A stretch of DNA of 64,000 nt from Methylobacterium gnaphalii. GTDB lineage: Bacteria > Pseudomonadota > Alphaproteobacteria > Rhizobiales > Beijerinckiaceae. Under the pieces are notes generated by a model that was not told where the DNA came from, ran no database searches, and worked only from the letters and a program-made list of their open reading frames with translations. Below, piece by piece: positions 34,920 through 44,453 of the stretch. Made by a program: the position numbers and the translations under genes. The stretch spans positions 186,001 through 250,000 of the forward strand of contig NZ_BJZV01000002.1 in the NCBI RefSeq assembly GCF_007992215.1, read 5' to 3'. Each line of letters begins with the position of its first letter. The first letter of the stretch is position 1.

Positions 34920-35003
34920 CGACGGTTAACTAGATCTCATCGACGGCTACTCCAACAACCTTGAATTGCGGGCCGGGTCGTCCTGCCCGGGGGGCTTTGT
35001 CAT

Positions 35004-38000
35004 TTGATCAGGTGTCCGTCGGTCGAAGCGGAGCGTCTGGCCGCTCTGCGCGCCCTGCAGATTCTCGACACGCCTTCAGAAGCGCATTTCGAGGCGGTCT
35101 GCCGCACGGCCAAGCGCCTGTTCGGCGTGCCCATTGCCCTGGTCTCGCTCATCGATGCCGACCGGCAGTGGCTGAAAACCGAGTGCCCCCTCGGCATCCA
35201 GAACCTGCCGCGTTCGGTGGCCTTCTGCGACCACACCATTCGCAGCGATGCGGTGCTGGTCGTCGACGATGCCAGCCGCGACCCGCGTTTCGCGTCCAAT
35301 CCCCTCGTCACCGGCGCCATGAATCTTCGGTTCTATGCCGGCGCGCCGCTGATCCTGCGCTCCGGCATCCGCGTCGGGGCCTTGTGCCTGATCGATACGG
35401 CACCGCGCAGCTTTTCCGAGGAGGATATCGCGGCCCTGCACGACCTGGCCGAGATCGTGGTCGCGCATCTGCGCCTGCACGAGGCGAACGCCCTGCGCGA
35501 GCGCGAGGCCGAAGCCCGAAAGACCCGCGAGCAGGTCATCGAGGCCCAGGCCTCGCAGCTGCGGATGCGCGAGGCGGCGCTCGCCGACGCGAACCGCCTG
35601 CTGACGCTGGCCGAGACGATGGCCCAGGTCGGCCATTGGCGGGCCGCGATCGCGGATGGCGGGATGGTCTGGTCGGACGGCACCTATCGCATCCTCGGTC
35701 ACGACACCGACGCGCCGGTGGCCCCGCTCGCCCAGTCCATCGCGGAGATCTACCATCCCGACGACCGCGAGCGGGTGAGCGCGCTCGTGGCGGCGGCGGT
35801 GCAGGACCGCGCCGGCTTCGCCTTCGAGGCGAAGATCGTGCGCCCCGACGGCGAGTGCCGCGACGTCGCGGTGAGCGGGATCTGCGAGACCGGGCCGGAG
35901 GGCGACGTCACCGGCCTGTTCGGCACCATCCTCGACATCACCGAGCGCAAGGGCAGTGAGGCGGCGCTCGCGCGCAGCGAGGCGCGCTACCGGGTTCTGG
36001 CCGATGCGCTCCCCATGCTCGTCTGGGCCGCCCGCACCGAGGACGGCACGGCGACCTACACCAACGCCTGCTTCAACGCGTATTACGGGCCGATCGGCCG
36101 GTCGCGCAGGGATCGCCGCCGCTGCGCCCATCCCGACGATCTCGGGCGGCTGGACGCCGCCTGGCTGGAATCGCGGTCCGGAGAACAGCCGTTCAACGTC
36201 GAGGTCCGCCTGCGGCGGCATGACGGGGTCTATCGCTGGCACAGGATCGTGATGATCCCGATCGCGCAGTCCGAGGATAGCGCGGCCGCGGAATGGCTTG
36301 GCACGGCCCTCGACGTGGACGACATCATCACGACGCAGAAGCGGCTCGAGGAAACAGGCGACCTGCTGCGTCTCGCGCAGGAGGCCGCCGATGCGGGCTC
36401 CTGGGACTACGACATGCAGACCGGCATCGTCGCGCTGGATCGCGAGCATCAGCGGCTGTACGGACTACCCGAGGACAGCGATCTCTCCGTCCCTGCCGCC
36501 GCCTGGACCGCCCTGGTCCATTCCGAGGACCGGACCGCCGTCTGGGACGCGGTCCAGCGCGCCACCGACAGCCATACCGACTACGTCGCCGAATACCGGA
36601 TCGTCGGGGGCGCCTCCGAGCGCTGGATGCATGCCTGCGGCCGTGTGCTCTACGATGCCGACGACCGGCCGATCCGCATGGTCGGCCTCAGCTTCGATGT
36701 AACCGAGCGCAAGCAGGCCGAGGCTGCCCTGCAGGCAGCCATCGAGGCGGCGGAGGCCGCCCGTGCCGAGGCCGAGCGCGCGAGCGAGGCGAAGAGCGAG
36801 TTCCTCGCGGCCATGAGCCACGAGATCCGTACGCCGCTGAATGGCATTCTCGGCTACGCGGACCTTCTGCTCGACAGCGGGCGGCACAGCCCGGAGGACC
36901 GGCGCCGGCTCGAACTGATCCAGGGCTCGGGCGCGGCTCTCCTCACCGTCGTCAACGACATCCTCGATTTCTCGAAGATCGAGGCGGGCCAGTTCGAGCT
37001 CGACCCGATCGCGTTCGCGCTGCACGGCCTCATCGACAATACCGTCTCGATCGTGCGCGGCAGCGCCCTGAAGAGCCCGCTCTCGCTCGCCTGCCGGATC
37101 GACCCTGCCCTGCCGGCCTTCGTCTTCGGCGATGCCAGCCGCCTGCGGCAGGTTCTGCTGAACTTGCTCAACAACGCCGTGAAGTTCACCCCCGAGGGGT
37201 CGGTGACGCTCTCGGTGGTGCATGAAGGCTCGCGCGTGCTCACGACGGGCGAAACCGTGGAGGCGATGCGCTTCTCGGTGTCCGACACCGGCATCGGCAT
37301 CGCACCGGAACAGCTGGATCGCCTGTTCAAGCGGTTCAGCCAGGTCGACGGCTCGATCGGCCGGCGCTTCGGAGGGTCGGGGCTCGGCCTCGCGATCTGC
37401 CGCCATCTCGTGACGATGATGGGCGGCGAGATCGGCGTGGAGAGCCAGCCCGGCGTCGGCTCGACCTTCTGGTTCACCCTGGCCCTGCCGCGGCGCGACA
37501 ATGTGCCGGAGCTCGCGTCGGAGACGCTTCCCCTCTTCGCGACCGCGGCGCCGGAGACGGCCAGGAGTGAGAAGCCGGTGCGCGTGCTCCTCGTCGAGGA
37601 CGTGAAGATCAACCAGGAGCTCGCCCGCGCCGTCCTCGAGATCAAGGGATACCGCGTCGACATCGTCGAGGATGGCGCCGACGCTGTGGCGACGGTACGC
37701 GCGACGGCGGCCGGCCCGAACCCCTACGACGTCGTGCTGATGGACGTGCAGATGCCCGGTATGGACGGGCTGACCGCGACCCGCCTCATCCGCCAGATGC
37801 CGGGCCATGCCGGCCAGGTGCCGATCGTCGCGATGACGGCCAACGTGCTGCCCCGGCAGATCGACGACCTGCGGGCCGCCGGCATGGACGACCATGTCGG
37901 CAAGCCGTTCAAGCGCCGCGAGCTTTACGCCGCCATCGATCGCTGGGTCGCACATGAGCGCAGCCGGCGAAGCAGGGCCGTGTCCTCATCGGGTGCCCCC

Positions 38001-38357
38001 GCTGCGGTCCGGCCGCGCGAGGCGATCCTGGACGAGGAGACCTTCTCCAGCATCAAGGAACGGATGGGTGCGGACCGCATCCAGTCCCTGCTCATGTTGC
38101 TGGAGGAGGAACTGCAGGCGCGCTTCGCGGCGACGGATACGCACGGCCTCGATGCTGTCGACCGGGCTCAGCTCGCTCACGACGCCCACGCCATGATTTC
38201 GGCCGCCGGGATCCTCGGCTTCGTCGGGCTGTCGCGACTCTGCCGCGAGGTCGAGGCGGCCTGTCATGCTGGAGACGATCTCGTCCCCCTCATCCGCCGC
38301 CTCGCCGAGCTGCGCGGCGGCGCGATCCAGACGATCCAGGAGCTGCGCGCGGCGTAG
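35004..38357 (+). CDS. Soluble hybrid histidine kinase: GAF-PAS-PAS-PAS-HisKA-HATPase-REC-HPt
   Basis: A 1117-residue kinase without transmembrane helices. Domains: GAF (about 10-155), a coiled linker, PAS (205-315), PAS (320-440), PAS (445-565), HisKA with H606 ([11 protein letters not shown]), HATPase with the [15 protein letters not shown] G box, REC with D914 ([11 protein letters not shown]), and HPt with H1062 ([11 protein letters not shown]). A complete phosphorelay sits in one chain, so the final acceptor is probably a separate regulator. The start TTG 35004 follows a GGGGGG ribosome site. A CtrA-like box lies 85 bp upstream. Confidence 0.92.
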   Translation: MIRCPSVEAERLAALRALQILDTPSEAHFEAVCRTAKRLFGVPIALVSLIDADRQWLKTECPLGIQNLPRSVAFCDHTIRSDAVLVVDDASRDPRFASNPLVTGAMNLRFYAGAPLILRSGIRVGALCLIDTAPRSFSEEDIAALHDLAEIVVAHLRLHEANALREREAEARKTREQVIEAQASQLRMREAALADANRLLTLAETMAQVGHWRAAIADGGMVWSDGTYRILGHDTDAPVAPLAQSIAEIYHPDDRERVSALVAAAVQDRAGFAFEAKIVRPDGECRDVAVSGICETGPEGDVTGLFGTILDITERKGSEAALARSEARYRVLADALPMLVWAARTEDGTATYTNACFNAYYGPIGRSRRDRRRCAHPDDLGRLDAAWLESRSGEQPFNVEVRLRRHDGVYRWHRIVMIPIAQSEDSAAAEWLGTALDVDDIITTQKRLEETGDLLRLAQEAADAGSWDYDMQTGIVALDREHQRLYGLPEDSDLSVPAAAWTALVHSEDRTAVWDAVQRATDSHTDYVAEYRIVGGASERWMHACGRVLYDADDRPIRMVGLSFDVTERKQAEAALQAAIEAAEAARAEAERASEAKSEFLAAMSHEIRTPLNGILGYADLLLDSGRHSPEDRRRLELIQGSGAALLTVVNDILDFSKIEAGQFELDPIAFALHGLIDNTVSIVRGSALKSPLSLACRIDPALPAFVFGDASRLRQVLLNLLNNAVKFTPEGSVTLSVVHEGSRVLTTGETVEAMRFSVSDTGIGIAPEQLDRLFKRFSQVDGSIGRRFGGSGLGLAICRHLVTMMGGEIGVESQPGVGSTFWFTLALPRRDNVPELASETLPLFATAAPETARSEKPVRVLLVEDVKINQELARAVLEIKGYRVDIVEDGADAVATVRATAAGPNPYDVVLMDVQMPGMDGLTATRLIRQMPGHAGQVPIVAMTANVLPRQIDDLRAAGMDDHVGKPFKRRELYAAIDRWVAHERSRRSRAVSSSGAPAAVRPREAILDEETFSSIKERMGADRIQSLLMLLEEELQARFAATDTHGLDAVDRAQLAHDAHAMISAAGILGFVGLSRLCREVEAACHAGDDLVPLIRRLAELRGGAIQTIQELRAA

Positions 38358-38425
38358 GCGCTTCGTCCTCGATCGGCAAAGCCAGGGCAATCCGGGGCCA
38401 ACACAACGGCGGTGCCGGCGTGGCC

Positions 38426-38458
38426 CTGGATTGCTTCGCTTCGCGCTCGCGATGACGG
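38426..38458. repeat. Short intergenic repeat (REP-like)
   Basis: A segment beginning CTGGATTGCTTCGC and ending GCGATGACGG. Related tails occur at 44080-44104 and 53780-53839, so it belongs to a dispersed GC-rich intergenic family of the type seen in alphaproteobacterial genomes. Confidence 0.55.
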
Positions 38459-38478
38459 AAGGAGAGCCGAACGCCCGG

Positions 38479-38781
38479 TCAGCCCTCACCCTCGGGGATC
38501 GGATCGCCGGTCCAGGCGGTGGCGAAGCCCGCGAGGTGACGCGAGTCCTGGAAAGCGAGCACGGTCACCTTGCGCTCGGCCGGCGCCGCGCCCGGATAGG
38601 GCGCGAGCAGCACCGTCTCTCGAGAGAGCCGGGCGCCGGGTGCATGGCCCTCGATCCAGGCCTGTGCCTCGGGTGTCAGGGTTTCCGGATCGGCGAGCGC
38701 GCGCGAGTCGGCCCGCAGCACGATGATCGTCGAGGGGAGCGATGGGTTGCTCCCCCGAAGCTGCTGGATGATGTCGATCAT
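38479..38781 (-). CDS. Hypothetical protein paired with an EthD-like gene
   Basis: A 100-residue soluble protein with no clear domain. It begins 12 bp after the stop of the EthD-like gene on the same strand, so the two are likely co-transcribed. The PSTIIVLRAD and KVTVLAFQDS stretches suggest alternating beta strands, as in the dimeric alpha/beta-barrel fold of its neighbour. Function unknown. Confidence 0.65.
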   Translation of the reverse strand: MIDIIQQLRGSNPSLPSTIIVLRADSRALADPETLTPEAQAWIEGHAPGARLSRETVLLAPYPGAAPAERKVTVLAFQDSRHLAGFATAWTGDPIPEGEG

Positions 38782-38793
38782 CGCCTGTCCGCG

Positions 38794-39105
38794 CTATTCC
38801 GCGAATTCGTTGATCTGCACGGCGGCCTGCGTGTCGGTGAAGTTCGGGATGTCGCCGAAGATCTCCGCACCGTCCGTCTGAGCCGCGGCCGCGAATGCTT
38901 CGGCGGATTCGAACCGGAGCAAGGCCATCACCTGATAGGGAGGCGTTTTGCCGTCGGGCGTGGCGACGCCCTTGACCACCTTGTAATCGTGCAGGCCCTT
39001 CGGGGACCAGCGCTCGCTTACCAGTGGCATGTGCTTCTTGAGGTAGTAGTCCATGTCGAAGCGCGTGCCGGCGCCGCTCGGATACATCACGCTGACCAGA
39101 ACCAT
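38794..39105 (-). CDS. EthD-family dimeric alpha/beta-barrel protein
   Basis: A 103-residue ferredoxin-like barrel protein. The VLVSVMYPSGAGTRFDMDYYLKKHMPLV opening, with the conserved Tyr-Tyr and His, is typical of EthD, and the C-terminal PNFTDTQAAVQINEFAE matches the family end. EthD was named from the ethyl-tert-butyl-ether operon; most members have unknown roles. The start is ATG 39105 with GAGAGGAA upstream. Confidence 0.85.
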   Translation of the reverse strand: MVLVSVMYPSGAGTRFDMDYYLKKHMPLVSERWSPKGLHDYKVVKGVATPDGKTPPYQVMALLRFESAEAFAAAAQTDGAEIFGDIPNFTDTQAAVQINEFAE

Positions 39106-39386
39106 GGCGTTTCCTCTCGTTCTCGTTGGCAGTGCCGAGGGATAGACCATCGATCGCGCGGCTGCGCAACGGCGGCTGGAGGCCGCGTCAGGCGGCCAAT
39201 CCCGCGCACCGCGAGGCATCGGCCAACATTCCCGGCACGGTGGCGGGCGATGGACCCGGGCGGGTGTGAGCCCGACGCGTATCGAGACGGAAATCCCGGG
39301 CCCAGGTCAGGGGGTTCAAGAGTGCGAGGACGGCTGCGGCGGCGCCGCGCGGTGCCCGGATCGATCAGCTCTGCTGAAAACGGTGG

Positions 39387-39468
39387 TGCGGGCGGTCGGA
39401 ATCGAACCGACACTCCTTTCGGAACCGGATTTTGAGTCCGGCGCGTCTACCAGTTCCACCACGCCCGC
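39387..39468 (-). tRNA. tRNA-Leu (anticodon CAA)
   Basis: An 82-nt tRNA on the minus strand. The acceptor stem is GCGGGCG/CGCCCGC with CCA encoded (39384-39386). The anticodon stem CCGGA/TCCGG encloses CTCAAAA with CAA in the middle. A long variable arm and a T loop TTCGATT are present. The long arm and CAA give leucine. Confidence 0.95.
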
Positions 39469-39555
39469 ATGCGGCTTCGTTCCCCATGGGGAGTCGAACC
39501 ATGCCGTTGCCGGTCCATGCCACACGCGACCCGATGACGTCCAGAGTGCGGCCGC

Positions 39556-40917
39556 TCAAGCCAGCATGTAGGCCAGGAGCGAGCGCAGCTGCGCCGGCTT
39601 GATCGGCTTGTGGACGAGCTCGGCTCCCGTCTCCATCACCTGCTGCTCGATCTCCTTGCTGTAGTCGGCCGTGGTGACAATCACCGGCGTGACCCAGCCC
39701 CGTGTGCGCCGGAGATAACCGACCACGTCGAGCCCGACCGCACCGTCGTCGAGGTGATAGTCGATGATGATCACGTCGGGCCGCTTCATGCCCTCGCCGA
39801 GTGCCCGGACGACGCCCGCGAGGTCGCGATGGGCGCTCACCTGCGCGTCCCAGTTCTTCAGGAGCCGCACCAGGGCCTCGGAGGTCGAGGCGTCGTTCTC
39901 GACGACGAGCACCCGAGCGCCGGTGAGCGTGGTCGCCACCGGCATGATGCGGATCCCGGCGTCGGGCCTCGCCTTGCCGCTCGGCAGATCCAGCGTGATC
40001 CGCGTGCCGTGGCCGACCCGCGAATGCAGCGCGATCGGGTGATTGAGGGTGGAGGCCATGCGCTGCACGATCGACAGGCCGAGCCCGAGACCGAGCCCGG
40101 CCTCCGGATCATCCGAGTCCTTGCTGCCCCGGTAGAATTCCTCGAAGACGAGGGCCTGCTCGGCCTCGGGGATGCCGCGGCCGGTATCGATCACGTCGAT
40201 GCGGCAGCGCGGGCCGCGCTTCCTCACCGCGATCAGCACGCCGCCGGTCTCGGTGTAGCGCACGGCGTTCGAGACGAGGTTCTGCAGGATGCGCTGCAGC
40301 AGCACGATGTCGGTCTCGACGAAGACGTCGTGGCAGCGCGTGACGAGGCGCAGGCTCTTGCGCTCGGCGAAGGGCCGGAAGCTTGCCTCGATATTCGCGA
40401 CGAGGTCACGGAGCCGGACGGATTTCAGCACCGGGCGCACGGCGCCGGCATCGAGCTTCGAGATGTCGATCAGCGTCTTAATCAGGTCCTCGATGGTCTG
40501 TAGCCCGCGCTCGACCTGGCCGGCGACCGTCTGCGCCTCCGGGCTCGGCGAGAGGTCGGCCAGCGCCGAGAGCGAGAGGCGCGCGGCGTTGAGGGGCTGC
40601 AGCAGGTCGTGGCTTGCCGCCGCGAGGAAGCGTGTCTTCGACCGGTTGGCGGTCTCCGCCTCTTCCTTGGCCGCCTGCAGCGCCTCGTTTGAGCGCTCGA
40701 GGCTGTGCATCAGCGCCGTGAGCTCCTCCGTGCGCGAGCGGACGCGCCCCTCCAGCATGATGGCGGTCTGAAACAGCGAGTAGGCGCCGCCCTGCTGGTC
40801 CATCGCCCGCTCGACATGGGCCATCAGCGAGGCGTTGATGCGCTCGAGCTTCTGTACGCGCCGGTTGAGGGCTTCGACCGTGTCGGGCGTGGCCTGCGAA
40901 AGGCTCCCGCCGTTCAT
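39556..40917 (-). CDS. Hybrid sensor histidine kinase/response regulator (FIST-associated)
   Basis: A 453-residue soluble kinase: an N-terminal coiled coil (about 15-95), HisKA with H103 (SHDLLQPLNA), HATPase with the LGLGLGLSIVQRM G2 box, and a C-terminal REC domain (about 335-450) with IIIDYHLDDG as the acceptor. The frame is open far beyond the start, but ATG 40917 opens the conserved sequence and is 98 bp after the FIST gene. HK genes of this type commonly accompany FIST sensor genes; the output regulator may be the NarL-type gene at 46291. Confidence 0.9.
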   Translation of the reverse strand: MNGGSLSQATPDTVEALNRRVQKLERINASLMAHVERAMDQQGGAYSLFQTAIMLEGRVRSRTEELTALMHSLERSNEALQAAKEEAETANRSKTRFLAAASHDLLQPLNAARLSLSALADLSPSPEAQTVAGQVERGLQTIEDLIKTLIDISKLDAGAVRPVLKSVRLRDLVANIEASFRPFAERKSLRLVTRCHDVFVETDIVLLQRILQNLVSNAVRYTETGGVLIAVRKRGPRCRIDVIDTGRGIPEAEQALVFEEFYRGSKDSDDPEAGLGLGLGLSIVQRMASTLNHPIALHSRVGHGTRITLDLPSGKARPDAGIRIMPVATTLTGARVLVVENDASTSEALVRLLKNWDAQVSAHRDLAGVVRALGEGMKRPDVIIIDYHLDDGAVGLDVVGYLRRTRGWVTPVIVTTADYSKEIEQQVMETGAELVHKPIKPAQLRSLLAYMLA

Positions 40918-41015
40918 CGTTGCTCGACCATGGCTGTGGCCCCTCGCGCCGGCGACCCGGCCGGCTCCCGCACGAACAATGCCACGAAACGTTCCCGTGG
41001 GATCATAGACCAAAG

Positions 41016-42185
41016 TCAGACGGGGTTGCCGAGGCCGATGGCGATGCCCGTGAAGGTCTGGTTGAGGTGCATCGAGCGGTACTGCTCGCCGTAGGTTTCG
41101 AAGCCGACGACGCCGTAGCGGCGGTAGAGGTCGGAAATCTTGTGGCGCACCTGGCGGCTCTCCGCATCGACGCGACGAAGGACGCAATCGAAGCCGATCA
41201 CCACGTCGAGGCCGCCGAGCGCCGTGTCGAGGCTCGACAGCTCGGCCCGCGTCGCCTCGACGATGTCGCGCGGCTGGGCCAGCGTCAGCACCGCGCCCTC
41301 GCTGATCGCGCAGAAGAAGGTCAGCGACCCGTCCGGGTCGAGCCGGCTGATCGAGCGGCAGTAATACTCCCCGCCGATCTTCACCGCGAGCGGGTGGGCG
41401 GCGAAGCTCATCGGCGTGAGGCGCTCGGGATCGAGCCCGACCGCCATCGCGTATTCGTGCGCGGCCGGCTCCGCGTTGAGCTCGTGCACGCGGCGGTTCT
41501 CCTCCGAGGCCGCCGTCACGACGAATTTCTGCGACGTCGGCTCGAAGTTGTCGCTCTTGAAGATCCGGATCGGAAAGTCGGTCTCGACCAGGATCAGCAC
41601 CGCCGCGTTGGTGTGGGCCTCGCCCTGGTGGATCAGCGCGGTGCCCGAGAAGGCGAGGTCGTCGCCGGCCGAGCCGCCAACCAGCGGAATCCCGTCCAGT
41701 GCCCAGGCCACGGCGGAGACCACCGTCTCCTCGGCATTCGCCAGGGCATCGATCAACGAGAGCGCGAAGCGCTGGCCGGGATCGCGGTCCGGCCGGCCCT
41801 GGTCGAGCGTCCGGCGCAGCGCCCTGACCGAGGAAGCGGCGCTCTCCACGTCGAGCTGGTCGATCTCCGTGAGCACGCTGGAGACGATGCGGAACCCCTC
41901 GCGGGGGAAGGCGATGGCCACGAAGCCGCGATCGATCGCGCCGGCAGGGCTGATCCCGCCCGAGGTGCTGCATCCGGCGAGCCCGACACCCGGGAACTGT
42001 TCGGCGATGGCGGCGGTGAGCTCGGAGGTGGAGTAGGCGGGCGAGAAGAAGACGAGCAGGTGCCCGATCGAAGCGCGATCCAGCACCGACGCGATGGCGA
42101 TTACGGCCTCTCGCGCATCTGTGGCATCCGTCCACGCGGTCTGGATTCCGCACAGATGCGCGCGCATCTGCGTTCCCTGCACCAC
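41016..42185 (-). CDS. FIST-domain sensory protein (FIST-N/FIST-C)
   Basis: A 389-residue cytosolic protein of the FIST (F-box and intracellular signal transduction) class. The N-terminal half (about 25-225) holds GLAGCSTSGGI and GGSAGDD, typical of FIST-N; the C-terminal half (about 230-389) has HPLAVKIGG and YCRSI of FIST-C. FIST domains are proposed to bind amino acids or other small molecules and feed kinases. It precedes the hybrid kinase on the same strand. The ligand is unknown. Confidence 0.88.
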   Translation of the reverse strand: MVQGTQMRAHLCGIQTAWTDATDAREAVIAIASVLDRASIGHLLVFFSPAYSTSELTAAIAEQFPGVGLAGCSTSGGISPAGAIDRGFVAIAFPREGFRIVSSVLTEIDQLDVESAASSVRALRRTLDQGRPDRDPGQRFALSLIDALANAEETVVSAVAWALDGIPLVGGSAGDDLAFSGTALIHQGEAHTNAAVLILVETDFPIRIFKSDNFEPTSQKFVVTAASEENRRVHELNAEPAAHEYAMAVGLDPERLTPMSFAAHPLAVKIGGEYYCRSISRLDPDGSLTFFCAISEGAVLTLAQPRDIVEATRAELSSLDTALGGLDVVIGFDCVLRRVDAESRQVRHKISDLYRRYGVVGFETYGEQYRSMHLNQTFTGIAIGLGNPV

Positions 42186-42490
42186 GGCTCCACTCCCAGG
42201 CGCGAGGTCCGTCCGGTCTCCGGCGGCCCATGCTCCTGAACGTTATGTCGACACCGGCAACATCTCGCAATCGCCGCACCGGGGTCGGTGGACAACGCCT
42301 TCGGGCAGACCGGGCGCAGCCGCGTGTCCCGCAACGGTCTCGGCCGACACGGGCGGGCCGTTCAAGGCTTGGTCACCATTTAGACAGTCGAACCCGCTTA
42401 TTTCGCCGGGTCGATCGCAGGCGAGCGCTCGAATTAGACGCTCGTTAATCGCTGCACCCTCCCCTGGACGCTCGCTGCGGAGACAAATTG
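42186..42490. other. Divergent gap between FIST and GGDEF/EVL genes
   Basis: About 305 bp with no gene on either strand. It must hold the promoters for both signalling genes; a CtrA-like site lies at 42434-42448. Nothing else is recognised. Confidence 0.5.
42434..42448. promoter_or_regulatory. CtrA-like box upstream of the GGDEF/EVL gene
   Basis: TTAG-N7-TTAA differs from the CtrA core by one base, and lies 43 bp before the ATG of the cyclic-di-GMP gene. Confidence 0.4.
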
Positions 42491-44071
42491 ATGGCGGGTG
42501 AAAAAAGGGCGCGTTGGGGCGGGAGCGAGTTCTACGATCTCCTCTGCCTGATGATGATCGGCGCGTGCGGCTGGATGGTCGGCGTGCAACTCGGAGCCTT
42601 CCGGGCGCTCGACGCCATCATGATCGATCACGGTCTGTCCGAGCTCGTGATGCTCGGTTGCTTCGTCGGGTTAGGTGCCTTCGTCGCGAGCCTGCACAAG
42701 TCCCTGCGACTGCGCCGGGCGATGCTGGAGCGCGATCGGGCGGAGGAGCAGGCCGCGTTGTCGGCGCGTCACGACTCCCTGACCGGCCTGGCCAATCGAC
42801 GCCGTTTCGTCGAACGCGTGGATGCCGGCTTCCGCCGCGAGGCGGGCGAGATCGCGGCTGTGTTCGTGATCGACCTCGACCGCTTCAAGCCGATCAACGA
42901 CCTCTACGGGCACGCCGCGGGCGACGCCGTGCTCTGCACCGTTGCCGAGCGCCTGGAGCAGGTGCTGCCGCCCGGCAGCCTCGCCGCGCGCCTCGGCGGT
43001 GACGAGTTTGCCGCCATGCTCCCGTCCTCGGTCGGCAGCGATGCGGTCGCGCGAATCGCGCAGAGCGTCATCGCGACGCTCTCCCTCCCGATCACCTGGC
43101 AGAGTTCGGAGTTGAAGATCGGCGCCACTATCGGCATCGCGGTCGCTAGCGAGTCCGTCGCCGACGCCGAGGCTGCCCTGCACGCGGCCGACCTCGCCAT
43201 GTACCAGGGCAAGCGGGACGGGCGCGGAAGCTTCCGCTTCTTCGAGCGCGCGATGGACGACGCGCTGCGGGCCCGCGCCCTCATGGAATGCGACCTGCGC
43301 GAGGCGATCCTCGGCGGCCAGATCGAACCGTTCTACCAGCCCGTCGTGTCGTTGCACGACCGCGAGCTAATCGGTTTCGAGGTGCTCGCCCGCTGGCGGC
43401 ATCCCGAGCGCGGCGTGCTGCCGCCGAGCGAATTCATCCCGATCGCCGAGGAGACCGGCATGATCGGCGATCTCTCCTACGGTCTGCTGCGCCGGGCCTG
43501 CCGGGACGCGGCCAGCTGGCCGCCGCATCTCCAGCTTGCGATCAACATCGCGCCTCAACAGTTCCAGGACCGTTGGCTCGCCGAGCAGATCCTCGCCGTC
43601 CTCGACGAGACCGGTTTCCCGGCCGGTCGCCTGGAGGTCGAGATCACCGAGAGCGCGCTGATCCACGATCTCGAGGCGACCCGCGCGACCCTGACCTCCC
43701 TGCAGAATCTCGGCGTGCGCATCGCCCTCGACGATTTCGGCACCGGCTATTCGAGCCTGTATCACCTGCGCGAGCTGAAGTTCGACAAGCTCAAGATCGA
43801 TCGCAGCTACGTGAACTCGATCACGATGAGCGACGAGCGCGCGAAGCTGGTGGATGCGATCATCAAGCTCGGATCGAGCCTCGGCCTGGTCACCACGGCC
43901 GAGGGCATCGAGTGCTCCGGCAGTCTGGGCTGGCTCGAGGACCAGGGCTGCGACTTCGGCCAGGGCTATCTGTTCGGCAAGCCGATGTCGAAATCGGAGG
44001 CCGACCAGTACGTCGAGGGAGGCACGACGGAGGTGTCAGCCAAGACGGCGGCCGAGCGGGCCGCGGCCTGA
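42491..44071 (+). CDS. Membrane GGDEF-EAL protein (cyclic-di-GMP turnover)
   Basis: A 526-residue protein: two N-terminal transmembrane helices (about 16-36 and 50-68), a coiled region, a GGDEF domain (GGDEF at 169-173) and an EAL domain in which the signature is E297-V-L. The other phosphodiesterase residues look intact (INIAPQQF, VEITESALI, DDFGTGYSS, the EGIE end). No RxxD inhibitory site stands before GGDEF. It may be a diguanylate cyclase, a phosphodiesterase or both. The start is ATG 42491 with GGAG upstream. Confidence 0.92.
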   Translation: MAGEKRARWGGSEFYDLLCLMMIGACGWMVGVQLGAFRALDAIMIDHGLSELVMLGCFVGLGAFVASLHKSLRLRRAMLERDRAEEQAALSARHDSLTGLANRRRFVERVDAGFRREAGEIAAVFVIDLDRFKPINDLYGHAAGDAVLCTVAERLEQVLPPGSLAARLGGDEFAAMLPSSVGSDAVARIAQSVIATLSLPITWQSSELKIGATIGIAVASESVADAEAALHAADLAMYQGKRDGRGSFRFFERAMDDALRARALMECDLREAILGGQIEPFYQPVVSLHDRELIGFEVLARWRHPERGVLPPSEFIPIAEETGMIGDLSYGLLRRACRDAASWPPHLQLAINIAPQQFQDRWLAEQILAVLDETGFPAGRLEVEITESALIHDLEATRATLTSLQNLGVRIALDDFGTGYSSLYHLRELKFDKLKIDRSYVNSITMSDERAKLVDAIIKLGSSLGLVTTAEGIECSGSLGWLEDQGCDFGQGYLFGKPMSKSEADQYVEGGTTEVSAKTAAERAAA

Positions 44072-44453
44072 AGCGGTTCTCCTTCGCGGCGCTCGCAATG
44101 ACGGCTGTGGCTCGGCCACCGTCGATTTGGGCCAGCACCTTGCGAGTATCGACGTCGACGACAGTGCTGGTAGCGTTGGTCTCGTTGGCGATGGACAGCG
44201 CCCTGCCATGCGGGCGATGCCCGACCAGGAAAGTGTCCGCCCCTTAGCGTTTGGCCAAGCAGGATAGGCGCCGACCCTTCCCGCGGAATTCGACCAAGGT
44301 CCGAAGGCGCTCGTCTTCCGATCACGCGCCGAAGCGCTCTGTCGCGAACACGCAAGCGTGAGCATGCGCGCGCTTGCTCGCGTGCGGCGGCCCCCTACAA
44401 CCATCGGTAACCGCCGCATCCATCATGACGGGCGGATCTTGGAGGGTAACGAT
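44072..44453. other. Intergenic gap with repeat and inverted repeats
   Basis: A 382-bp gap before the PQQ dehydrogenase. It holds the REP-like tail at 44080-44104 and, at about 44349-44384, partly palindromic CACGCAAGCG and CGCTTGC-GCGTG arms. No gene seen. Confidence 0.45.
44080..44104. repeat. REP-like repeat tail
   Basis: CTTCGCGGCGCTCGC followed by AATGACGG matches the end of the repeat at 38426-38458. Confidence 0.45.

Noticed and set aside
39556..42279. A 907-codon open frame on the minus strand
   Set aside because: Only its 3' half (from ATG 40917) encodes the kinase. The rest is antisense or out-of-frame relative to the FIST gene, and its sequence is Arg/Gly-rich frame-shadow.
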